Source: Jatrophihabitans cynanchi (GTDB lineage Bacteria > Actinomycetota > Actinomycetes > Mycobacteriales > Jatrophihabitantaceae). From it: DNA of 64,000 bases. The notes beneath the pieces were generated by a model, which made no database searches, was not told where the DNA came from, and worked only from the letters and a program-made list of their open reading frames with translations. How positions within the stretch are numbered: position 1 is the first letter of the stretch; every line of letters starts with the position of its first letter. Below are positions 48,526 to 57,290 of this stretch, piece by piece. The position numbers and the translations under genes are program-made. Where the stretch lies: contig NZ_CP097463.1 in assembly GCF_027247405.1 (NCBI RefSeq), positions 1,116,001 to 1,180,000 on the forward strand. The letters run 5' to 3'.

Positions 48526-51500
48526 GTGCACAGCAGGCTGGCCGTCCGCTGGGTGCCATGGTTGGCACCCCTCGAGCTCGCTGCTGCCGTCGCGCTGATG
48601 GGCCAAGTTGCCCTGCGCCTGCTCTCGCATCCGGGAACGGCGACCGAGGCGTGGTGGCCGGCCGCCGGCATCGCCGTCGCGGTGCTGGCGCGTTCGCCGC
48701 GCCGTCGCTGGCCGGTGTTGCTCGTCGCGATCACCGCGGGCAACACGGTGAGCAACCTGTGGTCCGGGCTGTCGCTGAGCGCCACCGTCGGCTTCGTCTT
48801 CGCCGACATCCTGTGCTGCGCCGTCGCCGCCGCGGTCCTGACCGGCCGTGGCCGCCGCTCGGTACTGCTGTCGAGCATCGGTGACGGGGTGCGGCTGCTC
48901 GTCGCGATCGGGGCCGCGATGGGCGGCGTCGGCGCGAGCGTCGCCGTGCGCTGCGCGATCGACGGCACACCGTGGCTGCCGGCGACGCGAGGCTACATGC
49001 TCAGCAACGGGTTGGGCCTGGTCATGATGACCCCGCTGCTCCTGCTGCCGCTCGGCCACCTCGCCTGGACCGAACTGCGTGATCGCCGCCGCAACGTCGA
49101 GTGGGTTGCGCAGCTGGCCGCGACGATGCTCATCACCGCGGCCAGCTGCGCAGTCCCCGGTATGGGGATCTGGCCGTTCCTGCTGTTCCTGCCCGTGCTC
49201 TGGGGCGCGGCGCGGCTCGGCCCGCTGCGCGCGATGCTGGGCGTCGTCGTGATCGGGCTCGTGACCACGCCGATCGCACTCGCCGGCCATGGCTCGTTCG
49301 CCGTCTTCGGCGACATCGCCCATCGCCAGTGGTCCATCCAGGCGCTGCTCGCCTCGCTATCGGTCGCCACGCTCGTGATGGTGCTCAGCGCGCAGGCGCA
49401 CGACAGTGCGATGGCCGCGATCATCGACCGCGAGAACCTGTTGAGCGAGGCCGAGCGCCTCGCCCAGCTCGGTTCCTGGACATGGGCCGTCGGCGACGAC
49501 GAGGTCATGTGGTCACGGCAGATGTACCGGCTGCTGGGCCTGGAGCCCGCCGACGGCGAGGCGGCCGGCGGGCACGCGCCCAGCACGGCGAACTTCATGC
49601 ATCTGGTGCACGAGGACGATCGGCCCGCGCTGCGGACCGCGATCCGGACCGCATCGGACACCGGCGAACCGTACGGCCTCGACGTCCGGATGATGCGCAG
49701 CGACGGCGAGCTGCGTTACGTGCACGCCCGTGGGCGCGCCGAGTTCGACTCAGCCGGCAAACTCACTCGGCTGCGCGGCACGTCGCAGGACGTCACCGAC
49801 GCCCGCCTCGCCGAGCGCGAGCTGGCGGCCGCGCGAGACCTGTACCGCAGCGTGCTCAGCGCGGTGCGAGAGCAGGCGATCGTCGGGACCGACCTCGACG
49901 GGCTGGTCACCGTGTTCAACGCCGGCGCCGAGAAGATGTTCGGCTACCGGGCGGAGGAGATGATCGGCAAGAGCGCCACGCTCATCCACGAGCCGGACGA
50001 GCTGACCGCGCGGGTCCAGGAGTACGGCGTCGACCCGCAGCGGCCGGTGCTTGCCCTGCTCGCGGGGGTGCAGCGCTCCAAGAGCCGCACCGTGCCGTGG
50101 ACGTACTGCACGCGCGACGGCCGGCGGCTGTCCTGCCTGCTCACGATCAGCGAGATGCGCGACAACGATGGCGAACTGTCCGGCTTCCTCGGCGTGATCA
50201 GCGACGTGACCGCGCAGCGCAAGGCCGAGGCGCAGCTGCGCGAGAGCGAGCAGCGCTTCCGGCTGGCCTTCGACGCAGCCTCGGTCGGCATGTACCTGAC
50301 GAGCCTCGCGCCCGAGAACCGCGGACGGATCCTGAAGGTCAACGCCGCGATGTGCGACTACCTCGGCCGTGACGAGTCGGAGATCCTCGCCGGCGACGTC
50401 TTCGCGATCTCCCATCCCGACGACGCCGTGAACATCGACGCAGTGCTGGCGGCGCAGGCGGGCGACGAGCTGCCGCAGATGCGACGCGAGAAGCAGTACC
50501 GGCACGCCAACGGCACCATGGTGTGGGGCATGCTCTCGTGCGCGGTCGTGCACCCCACCGACGGCAGCACGCCGTACGGCATCTCGCTCGTCGAGGACAT
50601 CACGGCACGCAAGGAGGCCGAGGAGCGGCTCAAGCACCTCGCGCTGCACGACTCGCTCACCGGGCTGCCCAACCGGGCACTGCTGATAGACCGGCTCGAG
50701 CACGCGCTCGCCGGCGCCGGCCGGTCGGGACGCCAGGTCGGCCTGCTGTACCTGGACCTCGACGGCTTCAAGCAGGTCAACGACAGCGCCGGTCACGTGG
50801 CCGGCGACGAGCTGCTGGTGCAAGCGGCGGTGCGGCTGCAGGACGCGGTGCGCCAGGGCGACACCGTCGGCCGGCTGGGCGGGGACGAGTTCGCGATCAT
50901 CTGCACCGACATTCACGATCACACCGATCTCGAGGTGGTCGCCGCGCGCTCGCTCGCCGCGTTGCGCTCGCCGTTCCAGTTGCAGGCCGGCATGTTCACG
51001 ATCAGCGCGAGCATCGGGCTCGCCCTGGTGGGACACGGGCGTGCAACCACCGCCGACGCGTTCCTGCACGAGGCCGACACCGCCATGTACACGGCGAAGC
51101 GGGCCGGCAAGGACCGCATCGGGGTCGCGGACGCGGGCGAACGGGCCCGCGCCGCGCGGGACACCCGGCTGCGTCCGGAACTGGAGACGGCGCTGGCGGG
51201 CAACGACCTGCTGATGTACGGGCAACCGGTCGTCGACCTGAGCGACGGGTCGGTCGTCGGTGTCGAGACGTTGCTGCGCTGGAACCACCCGCGCCGCGGG
51301 ATCCTGACGCCGGGCGACTTCCTGGACGTCGCCGAGGCGAGCCCGCTGATGGTGCCGATCGGACGCCGGGTGCTGGACGAGTCGTGCCGGATGGCCGCAA
51401 CCTGGATGCGCCGGCTCGGCGACCGCGCGCCGGACGTGCACGTCAACGTCTCGGGCCGCCAGCTCGAATCCGGCCAGCTGATCACCGACGTGCGCCGTGC

Positions 51501-51942
51501 GCTCGAGCGGCACCAGCTGCCGCCGGACCGGCTCGTCCTGGAGCTCACCGAGACGCACATGCCGCTGATCGCGGATTCGCTGCGCTCGGACCTGAATCGG
51601 CTGCGCGACAGGGGCGTGCGCATCGCGATCGACGACATCGGCACCGGCTACAGCAGCCTGGCGCGCATCACCGAGCTCCCCGTGGACATGCTCAAGATAG
51701 ATCTGAAGTTCGTGAGCGGTCTCGGGTCCGACCCCAGCTGCGAAGCCGTGGTGCGGGCGGTTCTCGAGATCGGGCGCGCCCTCGGCATCGCGGTCGTCGC
51801 CGAGGGCGTCGAGACCGAGGAGCAGGCGCGGTTGCTCGCCGACTACGGCTGCGAGACGGCGCAGGGGTACCTGTACAGCCGGCCGCACCCGGAGGCCCTG
51901 CTCAGCCGGCAGTTGCTGCGCGGCGTGCAGGCCAGCGCCTGA
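48526..51942 (+). CDS. MASE1-like membrane PAS-GGDEF-EAL protein
   Basis: This 1138-residue membrane c-di-GMP protein has an N-terminal MASE1-like sensor of about eight helices (residues about 10-300), three PAS/PAC units (about 310-430, 435-560 and 565-690), GGDEF (about 700-865) with RLGGDEFAIIC intact, and an EAL domain (about 880-1130). The EAL signature reads VETLLRW, a change of the middle Ala, while ELTETHMPL, IDDIGTGYSSL, LKIDLKF and EGVETEEQ keep the metal ligands, so hydrolase activity remains possible. The start is GTG at 48526 with only a weak ribosome-binding site. It is the second large c-di-GMP protein in 10 kb. Confidence 0.9.
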   Translation: MHSRLAVRWVPWLAPLELAAAVALMGQVALRLLSHPGTATEAWWPAAGIAVAVLARSPRRRWPVLLVAITAGNTVSNLWSGLSLSATVGFVFADILCCAVAAAVLTGRGRRSVLLSSIGDGVRLLVAIGAAMGGVGASVAVRCAIDGTPWLPATRGYMLSNGLGLVMMTPLLLLPLGHLAWTELRDRRRNVEWVAQLAATMLITAASCAVPGMGIWPFLLFLPVLWGAARLGPLRAMLGVVVIGLVTTPIALAGHGSFAVFGDIAHRQWSIQALLASLSVATLVMVLSAQAHDSAMAAIIDRENLLSEAERLAQLGSWTWAVGDDEVMWSRQMYRLLGLEPADGEAAGGHAPSTANFMHLVHEDDRPALRTAIRTASDTGEPYGLDVRMMRSDGELRYVHARGRAEFDSAGKLTRLRGTSQDVTDARLAERELAAARDLYRSVLSAVREQAIVGTDLDGLVTVFNAGAEKMFGYRAEEMIGKSATLIHEPDELTARVQEYGVDPQRPVLALLAGVQRSKSRTVPWTYCTRDGRRLSCLLTISEMRDNDGELSGFLGVISDVTAQRKAEAQLRESEQRFRLAFDAASVGMYLTSLAPENRGRILKVNAAMCDYLGRDESEILAGDVFAISHPDDAVNIDAVLAAQAGDELPQMRREKQYRHANGTMVWGMLSCAVVHPTDGSTPYGISLVEDITARKEAEERLKHLALHDSLTGLPNRALLIDRLEHALAGAGRSGRQVGLLYLDLDGFKQVNDSAGHVAGDELLVQAAVRLQDAVRQGDTVGRLGGDEFAIICTDIHDHTDLEVVAARSLAALRSPFQLQAGMFTISASIGLALVGHGRATTADAFLHEADTAMYTAKRAGKDRIGVADAGERARAARDTRLRPELETALAGNDLLMYGQPVVDLSDGSVVGVETLLRWNHPRRGILTPGDFLDVAEASPLMVPIGRRVLDESCRMAATWMRRLGDRAPDVHVNVSGRQLESGQLITDVRRALERHQLPPDRLVLELTETHMPLIADSLRSDLNRLRDRGVRIAIDDIGTGYSSLARITELPVDMLKIDLKFVSGLGSDPSCEAVVRAVLEIGRALGIAVVAEGVETEEQARLLADYGCETAQGYLYSRPHPEALLSRQLLRGVQASA

Positions 51943-51985
51943 GCGCGGTCCACGCGAACGCGCTCGAGAAGCGGCGATCGGAGCC

Positions 51986-52804
51986 TCAGGTGCCGGGTGA
52001 CGTCGCCTCGGCCGCCCCGCGGTCCGCGGTCCGGCCGCGGGCTCGCGGCCCGGCGGCCGGGTCCGCACGCCCAGCCGTCGTGGACGACCCGAGCCGCATG
52101 ACCACGACCGAGCCGAGCAGCACAACGCCGACGCTGACCAGCTGGATCAGCGGGGCCAGTACCGGGGCGTGGTCGGCCAGCGCGGCGGCGACCACGGCGC
52201 CGACCACGAGCGAACCCAGGATCTGCAGGCTGTCGGCGACGTCCCGCAATCGGTGACCGGACGTCAGCCGGACGATCATGGTGGTCAGCGTGCCGGTCAT
52301 GTACGTCGTGGACAGCCCGCTGACACCGAAGCGCTGAACGCTGCTGCTCTGCACGCCGAGGGCGAGCGCGTTGACGGCGAGCAGTCCGAGCTGCACGCTC
52401 CCGGTCGGGGCCGAGCCGGCCAGCCACCACCCGGTCGCGTAGGCGGCGAAGATGACGAACTCCACGCTCAGCGCCACGGTGACCGCCCGCGGCCAGACCG
52501 GTTGGTCACCGGCCGGAGTCCCCGCCAGCCGGCCGCCGAGGACGCAGCCGGCGATGTAGCAGAGCACGGCGGTGAGGATGTGTCGAGCCAACGACGCATC
52601 GCCCTCGGCGGCCGAGATGCCGAACAGCACCAGGTTGCCGGTCATGACGCTGGTGAAGGCACCGCCGAGCGCCAGGAACCCGATCGCGTCCGTCGCCCCG
52701 GCGTTCAGGGTCAGGACGACGACCAGGGCGTGCCGCAGCGCGATCCCCCGGTCCGCGGCGCCCGCCGGATCACGGTCCCTGCGCGCGAAAAGCATGTCGC
52801 TCAC
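51986..52804 (-). CDS. YoaK/DUF1275-type membrane protein
   Basis: This 272-residue protein has six or seven membrane segments, with family hallmarks VLTLNAGATDAIGFLALGGA, TSVMTGNLVLFG and STTYMTGTLTTMIVRL. The family function is not established. The start is uncertain: GTG 52804 is used here, ATG 52795 is an equally good alternative, and the frame runs open to 52846. A Pro/Gly/Arg-rich tail follows the last helix. It is convergent with the MASE1 protein and divergent from the oxidase cluster. Confidence 0.82.
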   Translation of the reverse strand: MSDMLFARRDRDPAGAADRGIALRHALVVVLTLNAGATDAIGFLALGGAFTSVMTGNLVLFGISAAEGDASLARHILTAVLCYIAGCVLGGRLAGTPAGDQPVWPRAVTVALSVEFVIFAAYATGWWLAGSAPTGSVQLGLLAVNALALGVQSSSVQRFGVSGLSTTYMTGTLTTMIVRLTSGHRLRDVADSLQILGSLVVGAVVAAALADHAPVLAPLIQLVSVGVVLLGSVVVMRLGSSTTAGRADPAAGPRARGRTADRGAAEATSPGT

Positions 52805-52896
52805 TATGGCAACGCGGTGCTGGCGTTGACCCCGTGCTGTATGCACAACTATTCGCGCCGTTCGATGTGCGTCTTGTCCGTGGCTCGGGGTTACCG

Positions 52897-52949
52897 GCGT
52901 GCTTAGCGTGAAGCACGCCCGGGGCGCCGTCAGGCGACCGTCCCCGGGC
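52897..52949 (+). promoter_or_regulatory. Two consecutive hairpins in the leader of the oxidase/Rieske cluster
   Basis: GCGTGCTT (52897-52904) pairs perfectly with AAGCACGC (52911-52918) around a 6-nt loop. Overlapping its end, GCCCGGGG (52917-52924) pairs perfectly with CCCCGGGC (52942-52949). The two lie 60-110 bp before the ATG of the first cluster gene, which has an AGGAGG site. They may be an operator for the regulator, an attenuator or an RNA-stability element. Confidence 0.45.
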
Positions 52950-53010
52950 CGATGACCAGCCGACGACCAGAACTGTTCACGGGTCTTCTCACAGGAGGAA
53001 AGCGATCACG

Positions 53011-53724
53011 ATGACCGAGCTGCTCTCGAAGGACGAGTTCCGCAGTGCGCTCGAGGATGCCATCAAGGGCCGCGAGGCGAAGAACGCCTCGTTCAGCTTG
53101 GCGTGGGCCGAGGGCAAGCTGCAGCGGCACCATTTCGCGCGGTGGGCCGAGAATCACTACCAGTACGTCGGCCCGTTCGCGGACTACCTCGGCTACATCT
53201 ACGGCAACACCCCGGACCAGTACACCGAGGCGAAGGACTTCCTGCTGCAGAACATGTACGAGGAGGAGCTCGCCGACATCCGGCACACCGACCTGCTCGT
53301 CCGGTTCGCCGAGGCCTGCGGCACCACGCGCGAGCGGGTGATGGACCCGAACAATGCCAACGCCGTCACACGCGGCCTGCAGGCGTGGTGCTACGCCACG
53401 TCGATGCGGGAGCACTTCACGGTCGCCACGGCGGCGATGGTGGTCGGCCTGGAGTCGCAGGTGCCGAGCATCTACAAGAAGCAGATCATTCCGCTGCGCG
53501 AGGTCTACGGCTTCACCGAGGACGAGATCGAGTTCTTCGACCTGCACATCACCTCCGATGTGGTGCACGGCGAGCGCGGCTTCCAGATCGTGCTCGAGAA
53601 CGCCGACACCGTCGAACTGCAGCAGCGCTGCCTGCAGTTCGTGCGCTGGGGAGCCGAGATGCGGTACTCCTACACGCGATCGCTCTACGACACCTACGTC
53701 GCGCCCGACATGGTCGCCGCCTGA
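53011..53724 (+). CDS. Haem-oxygenase-like di-metal oxidase (HDO), PqqC/TenA fold
   Basis: This 237-residue helical protein looks like PqqC/TenA at first sight but keeps a full set of six metal ligands arranged as in the HDO enzyme CADD: Glu85 and His92 (YEEELADIRHTD), Glu148 (VVGLESQVPS), His179, Asp183 and His186 (LHITSDVVHGER). HDOs use a di-iron or Fe/Mn centre and oxygen to oxidise amino acids, fatty acids or related amines, so the cluster's first step is likely an oxygen-dependent cleavage or hydroxylation. It is the first gene of the plus-strand cluster (AGGAGG before ATG), followed by a Rieske protein and a ferredoxin reductase that could supply electrons. Confidence 0.85.
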   Translation: MTELLSKDEFRSALEDAIKGREAKNASFSLAWAEGKLQRHHFARWAENHYQYVGPFADYLGYIYGNTPDQYTEAKDFLLQNMYEEELADIRHTDLLVRFAEACGTTRERVMDPNNANAVTRGLQAWCYATSMREHFTVATAAMVVGLESQVPSIYKKQIIPLREVYGFTEDEIEFFDLHITSDVVHGERGFQIVLENADTVELQQRCLQFVRWGAEMRYSYTRSLYDTYVAPDMVAA

Positions 53725-53820
53725 GGATCCACACGCGGGCGTCGGGCGGGCCGGCTGCTGTGGATCGAACCCGTCCGACGAACCGCCGGGATCCGGCATC
53801 TCTGTGTTGAGGAGCACCCT

Positions 53821-54186
53821 GTGGCTGACTGGCTCGCTGTGACCGAACTGTCCGAACTGGCCCGTCGCAAGAAGAAGCAGGTCGAGGTGAACGGTGAGCC
53901 GGTCGCGCTGTTCCTGATCGGTGCCGACGTCTTCGCCCTGGCCGACACCTGCATCCACAAACAGCGATCGCTCAGCAAGGGTGTACTGCTCAACGGCTGT
54001 ATCGTCTGCCCCGGTCATCAGTGGGAGTTCGACCCGGCGACCGGCTATGAGGCGACGCAGGACAGATATCAGCCCTCCTACGACGTGCGGATCGAGGACG
54101 GAACCGTGTATGTCGCGACGCAACCGCGGTCGGGCACTGAGACCGCGGCCCGCCGCGCGGTGGTCGCCGGCACGGTGACTCCATGA
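53821..54186 (+). CDS. Small Rieske-type [2Fe-2S] ferredoxin
   Basis: This 121-residue protein is a single Rieske domain with motifs CIHKQRSL (Cys-x-His) and CPGHQWEFD (Cys-x2-His). No membrane anchor is present, so it is a soluble ferredoxin. GAGGAG precedes the GTG start. It overlaps the FAD reductase gene by 4 bp (ATGA), the usual arrangement of a ferredoxin/ferredoxin-reductase pair serving an oxygenase, here presumably the HDO. Confidence 0.9.
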   Translation: MADWLAVTELSELARRKKKQVEVNGEPVALFLIGADVFALADTCIHKQRSLSKGVLLNGCIVCPGHQWEFDPATGYEATQDRYQPSYDVRIEDGTVYVATQPRSGTETAARRAVVAGTVTP

Positions 54187-55409
54187 CGACGTACGCGATC
54201 ATCGGCGCGGGTCAGACCGCCGCCGTGGCCGCGCGAACGCTGCGGCGGCGCGGTTTCGACGGGCGCATCGAGCTGATCGGAGCGGAGCCGCATCCGCCCT
54301 ACCAGCGTCCTCCGCTGACCAAGGAGTACCTGGCCGCCGGGCCGGACGGCTCGGACGACGAGCTGTTCCTGCTGGACGAGCAGTGGTGCGCCGCGAACGA
54401 CGTGCACCTGCGCCTGGGGCAGCGGGCGGTTCGCATCCGGCCTGCCGAATGGGCCGTCGACCTGGCCGACGGAACCCAGGTCCGCGCCGACAAGGTGCTC
54501 GTCGCGACCGGTGGTGCCGCCCGCAAGCTGCCGGGTGTGCGCGGCGAGCGGGTGCACTACCTGCGCACCCTCGACGACGCGAACACCCTGCGCAGGCTCA
54601 TCGGACCCGGGGTCCGGCTGATCGTCATCGGCGCGGGCTTCATCGGTTCGGAGGTCGCGGCGACCGCGCACTGCAAGGGTGCCGAGGTCACCGTGATCGA
54701 CACGCTGGACGCGCCGCTGCAACGGATACTCGGCCGCGAGCTGGGCGCCGTCTGCGCGACGATTCACCGCAGCAACGGCGTCACTGTTCGGCTGGGCGAG
54801 CCGGTGGAGTCGGTGGTCGAGCACGAGGACGCCGTCATCGTGAAGACCGGCCGGGCGCGCCTCGAAGGCGATCTGGTGGTCGTCGGTGTCGGCATCACAC
54901 CGAACATCGAGGTCGCGCAACGGTCCGGCGTCACCGTCGACAACGGCATCCTCGTCGACGAGTACTGCCGGACGAACGTGCCGAACATCTTCGCGGCAGG
55001 GGACGTCGCCAATCACTACCACCCGTTGTTCGACGAGCTGATCCGGGTCGAGCACTTCGACAACGCGACCAAGCACGGCGCGGCCGCGGCGAACAACATG
55101 CTCGGCAACGCCACGATCTTCGACGACCCGCACTGGTTCTGGTCGGACCAGTACGAGCTGAACATCCAGCACACCGGCCACGCCCGCGGCTGGGACGAAC
55201 TCGTGATCCGCGGTTCGGTGGACGAGTTGGACTTCTGCGCCTTCTACCTTCGCGAAAGCCGGGTTCGGGCCGCGTTCGCCGTGGATCGCGGCGCCGACAT
55301 CGCGATCGCGAAAGAGCTGATCTCGGGGCGGGTCCACGTCGCGGCGCACCGGCTCAAGGACGAGGACGTCGACCTGGCCGACCTGCTCGAGACGGAGCAG
55401 GCGTGGTAG
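54183..55409 (+). CDS. FAD-dependent ferredoxin reductase
   Basis: This 408-residue two-dinucleotide-domain reductase has FAD-binding GAGQTA near the N-terminus (YAIIGAGQTAAVAARTLRRR), the YQRPPLTKEYL segment typical of oxygenase ferredoxin reductases, NAD-binding IVIGAGFIGSEVAATA, and NIFAAGDVANHYH for the second FAD contact. It oxidises NAD(P)H and reduces the small Rieske protein encoded just upstream. It overlaps the aldehyde dehydrogenase gene by 7 bp if that gene starts at GTG 55403. Confidence 0.92.
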   Translation: MTTYAIIGAGQTAAVAARTLRRRGFDGRIELIGAEPHPPYQRPPLTKEYLAAGPDGSDDELFLLDEQWCAANDVHLRLGQRAVRIRPAEWAVDLADGTQVRADKVLVATGGAARKLPGVRGERVHYLRTLDDANTLRRLIGPGVRLIVIGAGFIGSEVAATAHCKGAEVTVIDTLDAPLQRILGRELGAVCATIHRSNGVTVRLGEPVESVVEHEDAVIVKTGRARLEGDLVVVGVGITPNIEVAQRSGVTVDNGILVDEYCRTNVPNIFAAGDVANHYHPLFDELIRVEHFDNATKHGAAAANNMLGNATIFDDPHWFWSDQYELNIQHTGHARGWDELVIRGSVDELDFCAFYLRESRVRAAFAVDRGADIAIAKELISGRVHVAAHRLKDEDVDLADLLETEQAW

Positions 55410-56863
55410 CCGCGATGACGGGGACCCGGCGGCGGAACTACCTCGGCGGCGAGTGGTCCGACGCAGCGGATGGGCGCGGGCGTGAGCGGCACAACCCGGC
55501 CGACATCCGCGAGGTGGTGGCCGTGGCCGCCGATTCGGATGCGGAGGAGGTCCGCGCCGCCGTCACCGCGGTCGCCGCCGGGTACCAGGAGTGGGCCGAG
55601 CGGGCGCCGGAGGCCCGCGCGGACGTCCTCAACCGGGCCGCCGACATTCTCGCCGGCCGGGCCGACGAACTGGCCCGCGAGCTGGTGCAGGAGGAGGGCA
55701 AGACCCTCGCCGAGGCGCTCAACGAGACGCGCCGTACCCCGCTGAACCTGCGCTTCTACGCCAGCGAGGCGTTGCGGCTGACCGGCCAGACGTTCCCGAC
55801 CGGCGACGGCTCGATGGTGTTGACCACCCGCGCGCCGGTCGGCGTGGTCGCGGCGATCACGCCGTGGAACTTCCCGCTCAACATCCCGTCCCGGAAGCTG
55901 GCCCCGGCCCTCGCGGCCGGCAACGGGGTCGTGTTCAAGCCCAGCGAACTGACGCCGAGCACCGCCGAGGCGCTCGTCCGGGCCCTGCTCGAGGCGGGGT
56001 TGCCCGCCGGGGCGATCGCGCTGGTCCATGGTGGCGCCGCGGCGGGTTCGGCGCTGGTGAGCGACCCGCGGGTGAGCGCGATCACCTTCACCGGCTCGTC
56101 GGCGGTCGGCCTGGCGATCCATCGCGCCACCACTCCCCGCCAGCGTTGCCAGCTGGAGATGGGGGGCAAGAACCCCATGGTGGTCCTGGCCGATGCCGAC
56201 CTCGATCGGGCCGCCGCACTGATCATTCGAGGCGCGTTCGGCCTCAGCGGGCAGGCGTGCACCGGCACCAGCCGGGTGGTGGTCGAGGACGCCGTGCACG
56301 ATGCGCTGGTCGAGCGGCTGGTGGCGGCGGCCCGCGCGCGCCGGGTGGGCAACGGCCTCGTCGACGGAGTCGAGATGGGCCCGCTGGCCTCGTCCGCCCA
56401 GCTGGCCAAGGTGGCCGAGCACGTCGGCGCGGCGATCGCGGACGGAGCCACGCTGCGGGCAGGCGACGAACCGCTGCCGACCGGGTGCGAGCACGGCCAC
56501 TTCATGCGTCCGGTCGTGCTGACCGATGTCGCGCCGGACTCCGCCCTGGCCCAGCAGGAGACGTTCGGGCCGGTGCTCGCCGTGCTGCGGGTCGGCTCGT
56601 ACGACGAGGCCGTCGCGGTCGCGAACAACACCGAGTACGGCCTGTCGGCCGGAATCGTGACCAGCGATATCGGCCGGGCGATCGACTTCTCGCGGCGCGT
56701 GGACAGCGGCGTGGTGAAGGTGAACCTGCCGACGACCGGGGTGGCGATGAACGCTCCGTTCGGCGGCATCAAGAACTCCAGTACGCAGACGTTCAAGGAA
56801 CAGGCAGGGGACACGATGATGCACTTCTACACCGTCGACAAGACCGTCTACCTCTCCGCGTGA
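55403..56863 (+). CDS. NAD(P)-dependent aldehyde dehydrogenase
   Basis: This 486-residue ALDH has the catalytic Cys286 in GLSGQACTGTSR, general base Glu252 in LEMGGKNPM, ITPWNFPLNIPSRKLAPALA for cofactor binding, and ITFTGSSAVG as the Rossmann glycine motif. It oxidises an aldehyde to an acid, likely the product of the HDO or of a later amine step. GTG 55403 is preferred because of GGAG upstream; ATG 55415 is possible. It overlaps the second Rieske gene by 4 bp. In overall sequence it is closest to aliphatic and semialdehyde dehydrogenases, but substrate is unknown. Confidence 0.92.
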   Translation: MVAAMTGTRRRNYLGGEWSDAADGRGRERHNPADIREVVAVAADSDAEEVRAAVTAVAAGYQEWAERAPEARADVLNRAADILAGRADELARELVQEEGKTLAEALNETRRTPLNLRFYASEALRLTGQTFPTGDGSMVLTTRAPVGVVAAITPWNFPLNIPSRKLAPALAAGNGVVFKPSELTPSTAEALVRALLEAGLPAGAIALVHGGAAAGSALVSDPRVSAITFTGSSAVGLAIHRATTPRQRCQLEMGGKNPMVVLADADLDRAAALIIRGAFGLSGQACTGTSRVVVEDAVHDALVERLVAAARARRVGNGLVDGVEMGPLASSAQLAKVAEHVGAAIADGATLRAGDEPLPTGCEHGHFMRPVVLTDVAPDSALAQQETFGPVLAVLRVGSYDEAVAVANNTEYGLSAGIVTSDIGRAIDFSRRVDSGVVKVNLPTTGVAMNAPFGGIKNSSTQTFKEQAGDTMMHFYTVDKTVYLSA

Positions 56864-57288
56864 GCGCACCGGAGACGGATCCGCAGCCGAGCGAGTTCGG
56901 ACTCGAGCCGGAGTACGTGTACGTGGCTCGCTCCGGGCAACTGCCCGATGGCTACGTGCGGCGCTTCTACCCGCGCGGGCTCGAGCTGTGCCTGGCCCGC
57001 AACCACGGCACGGCGTACGCGGTGTCCAACACCTGCACGCACATGGCCTGTCTCCTCTCGGCAGGCAAGGTGGTCGAGGACGGCATCGGCTGTTCCTGTC
57101 ACGGCAGCATCTTCGACCTGGACACCGGCGAGGCGATCTATCCGCCTGCCACCAAACCGATCGCGACCTACCCGGTGGCCGAGGTCGAGGGCAAGCTGTT
57201 CGTTCGGGTCACCGAGCAGGACGCCCTCGAGGGTGCGGCCCGCAAGCGCGAACTGGAAGAGGCGCGGCGCCGGGCCGCGTCCAGCTAG
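56860..57288 (+). CDS. Second Rieske [2Fe-2S] domain protein
   Basis: This 142-residue protein has Rieske motifs CTHMACLL and CSCHGSIFD and a charged C-terminal helix (KRELEEARRRAASS). The cluster-binding loops differ from those of the other small Rieske protein in the cluster and more resemble the NirD/phenylpropionate-dioxygenase-type ferredoxins. Start GTG 56860 overlaps the ALDH stop. Two distinct Rieske proteins in one operon suggest two oxidative steps or a relay. Confidence 0.88.
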   Translation: MSAPETDPQPSEFGLEPEYVYVARSGQLPDGYVRRFYPRGLELCLARNHGTAYAVSNTCTHMACLLSAGKVVEDGIGCSCHGSIFDLDTGEAIYPPATKPIATYPVAEVEGKLFVRVTEQDALEGAARKRELEEARRRAASS

Positions 57289-57290
57289 GC

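Noticed and set aside
49750-52125. A minus-strand frame of about 791 codons antisense to the MASE1-GGDEF-EAL gene
   Set aside because: No domains. The opposing frame contains intact GGDEF and EAL signatures.
53011-53724. Annotation as PqqC (PQQ synthase) or TenA thiaminase
   Set aside because: All six HDO metal ligands are present with the expected spacing, and no PQQ or thiamine genes are nearby.
55403-56863. Piperideine-6-carboxylate dehydrogenase completing the lysine pathway
   Set aside because: It is embedded in the oxidase/Rieske cluster 50 kb away and nothing in its sequence points to that substrate.
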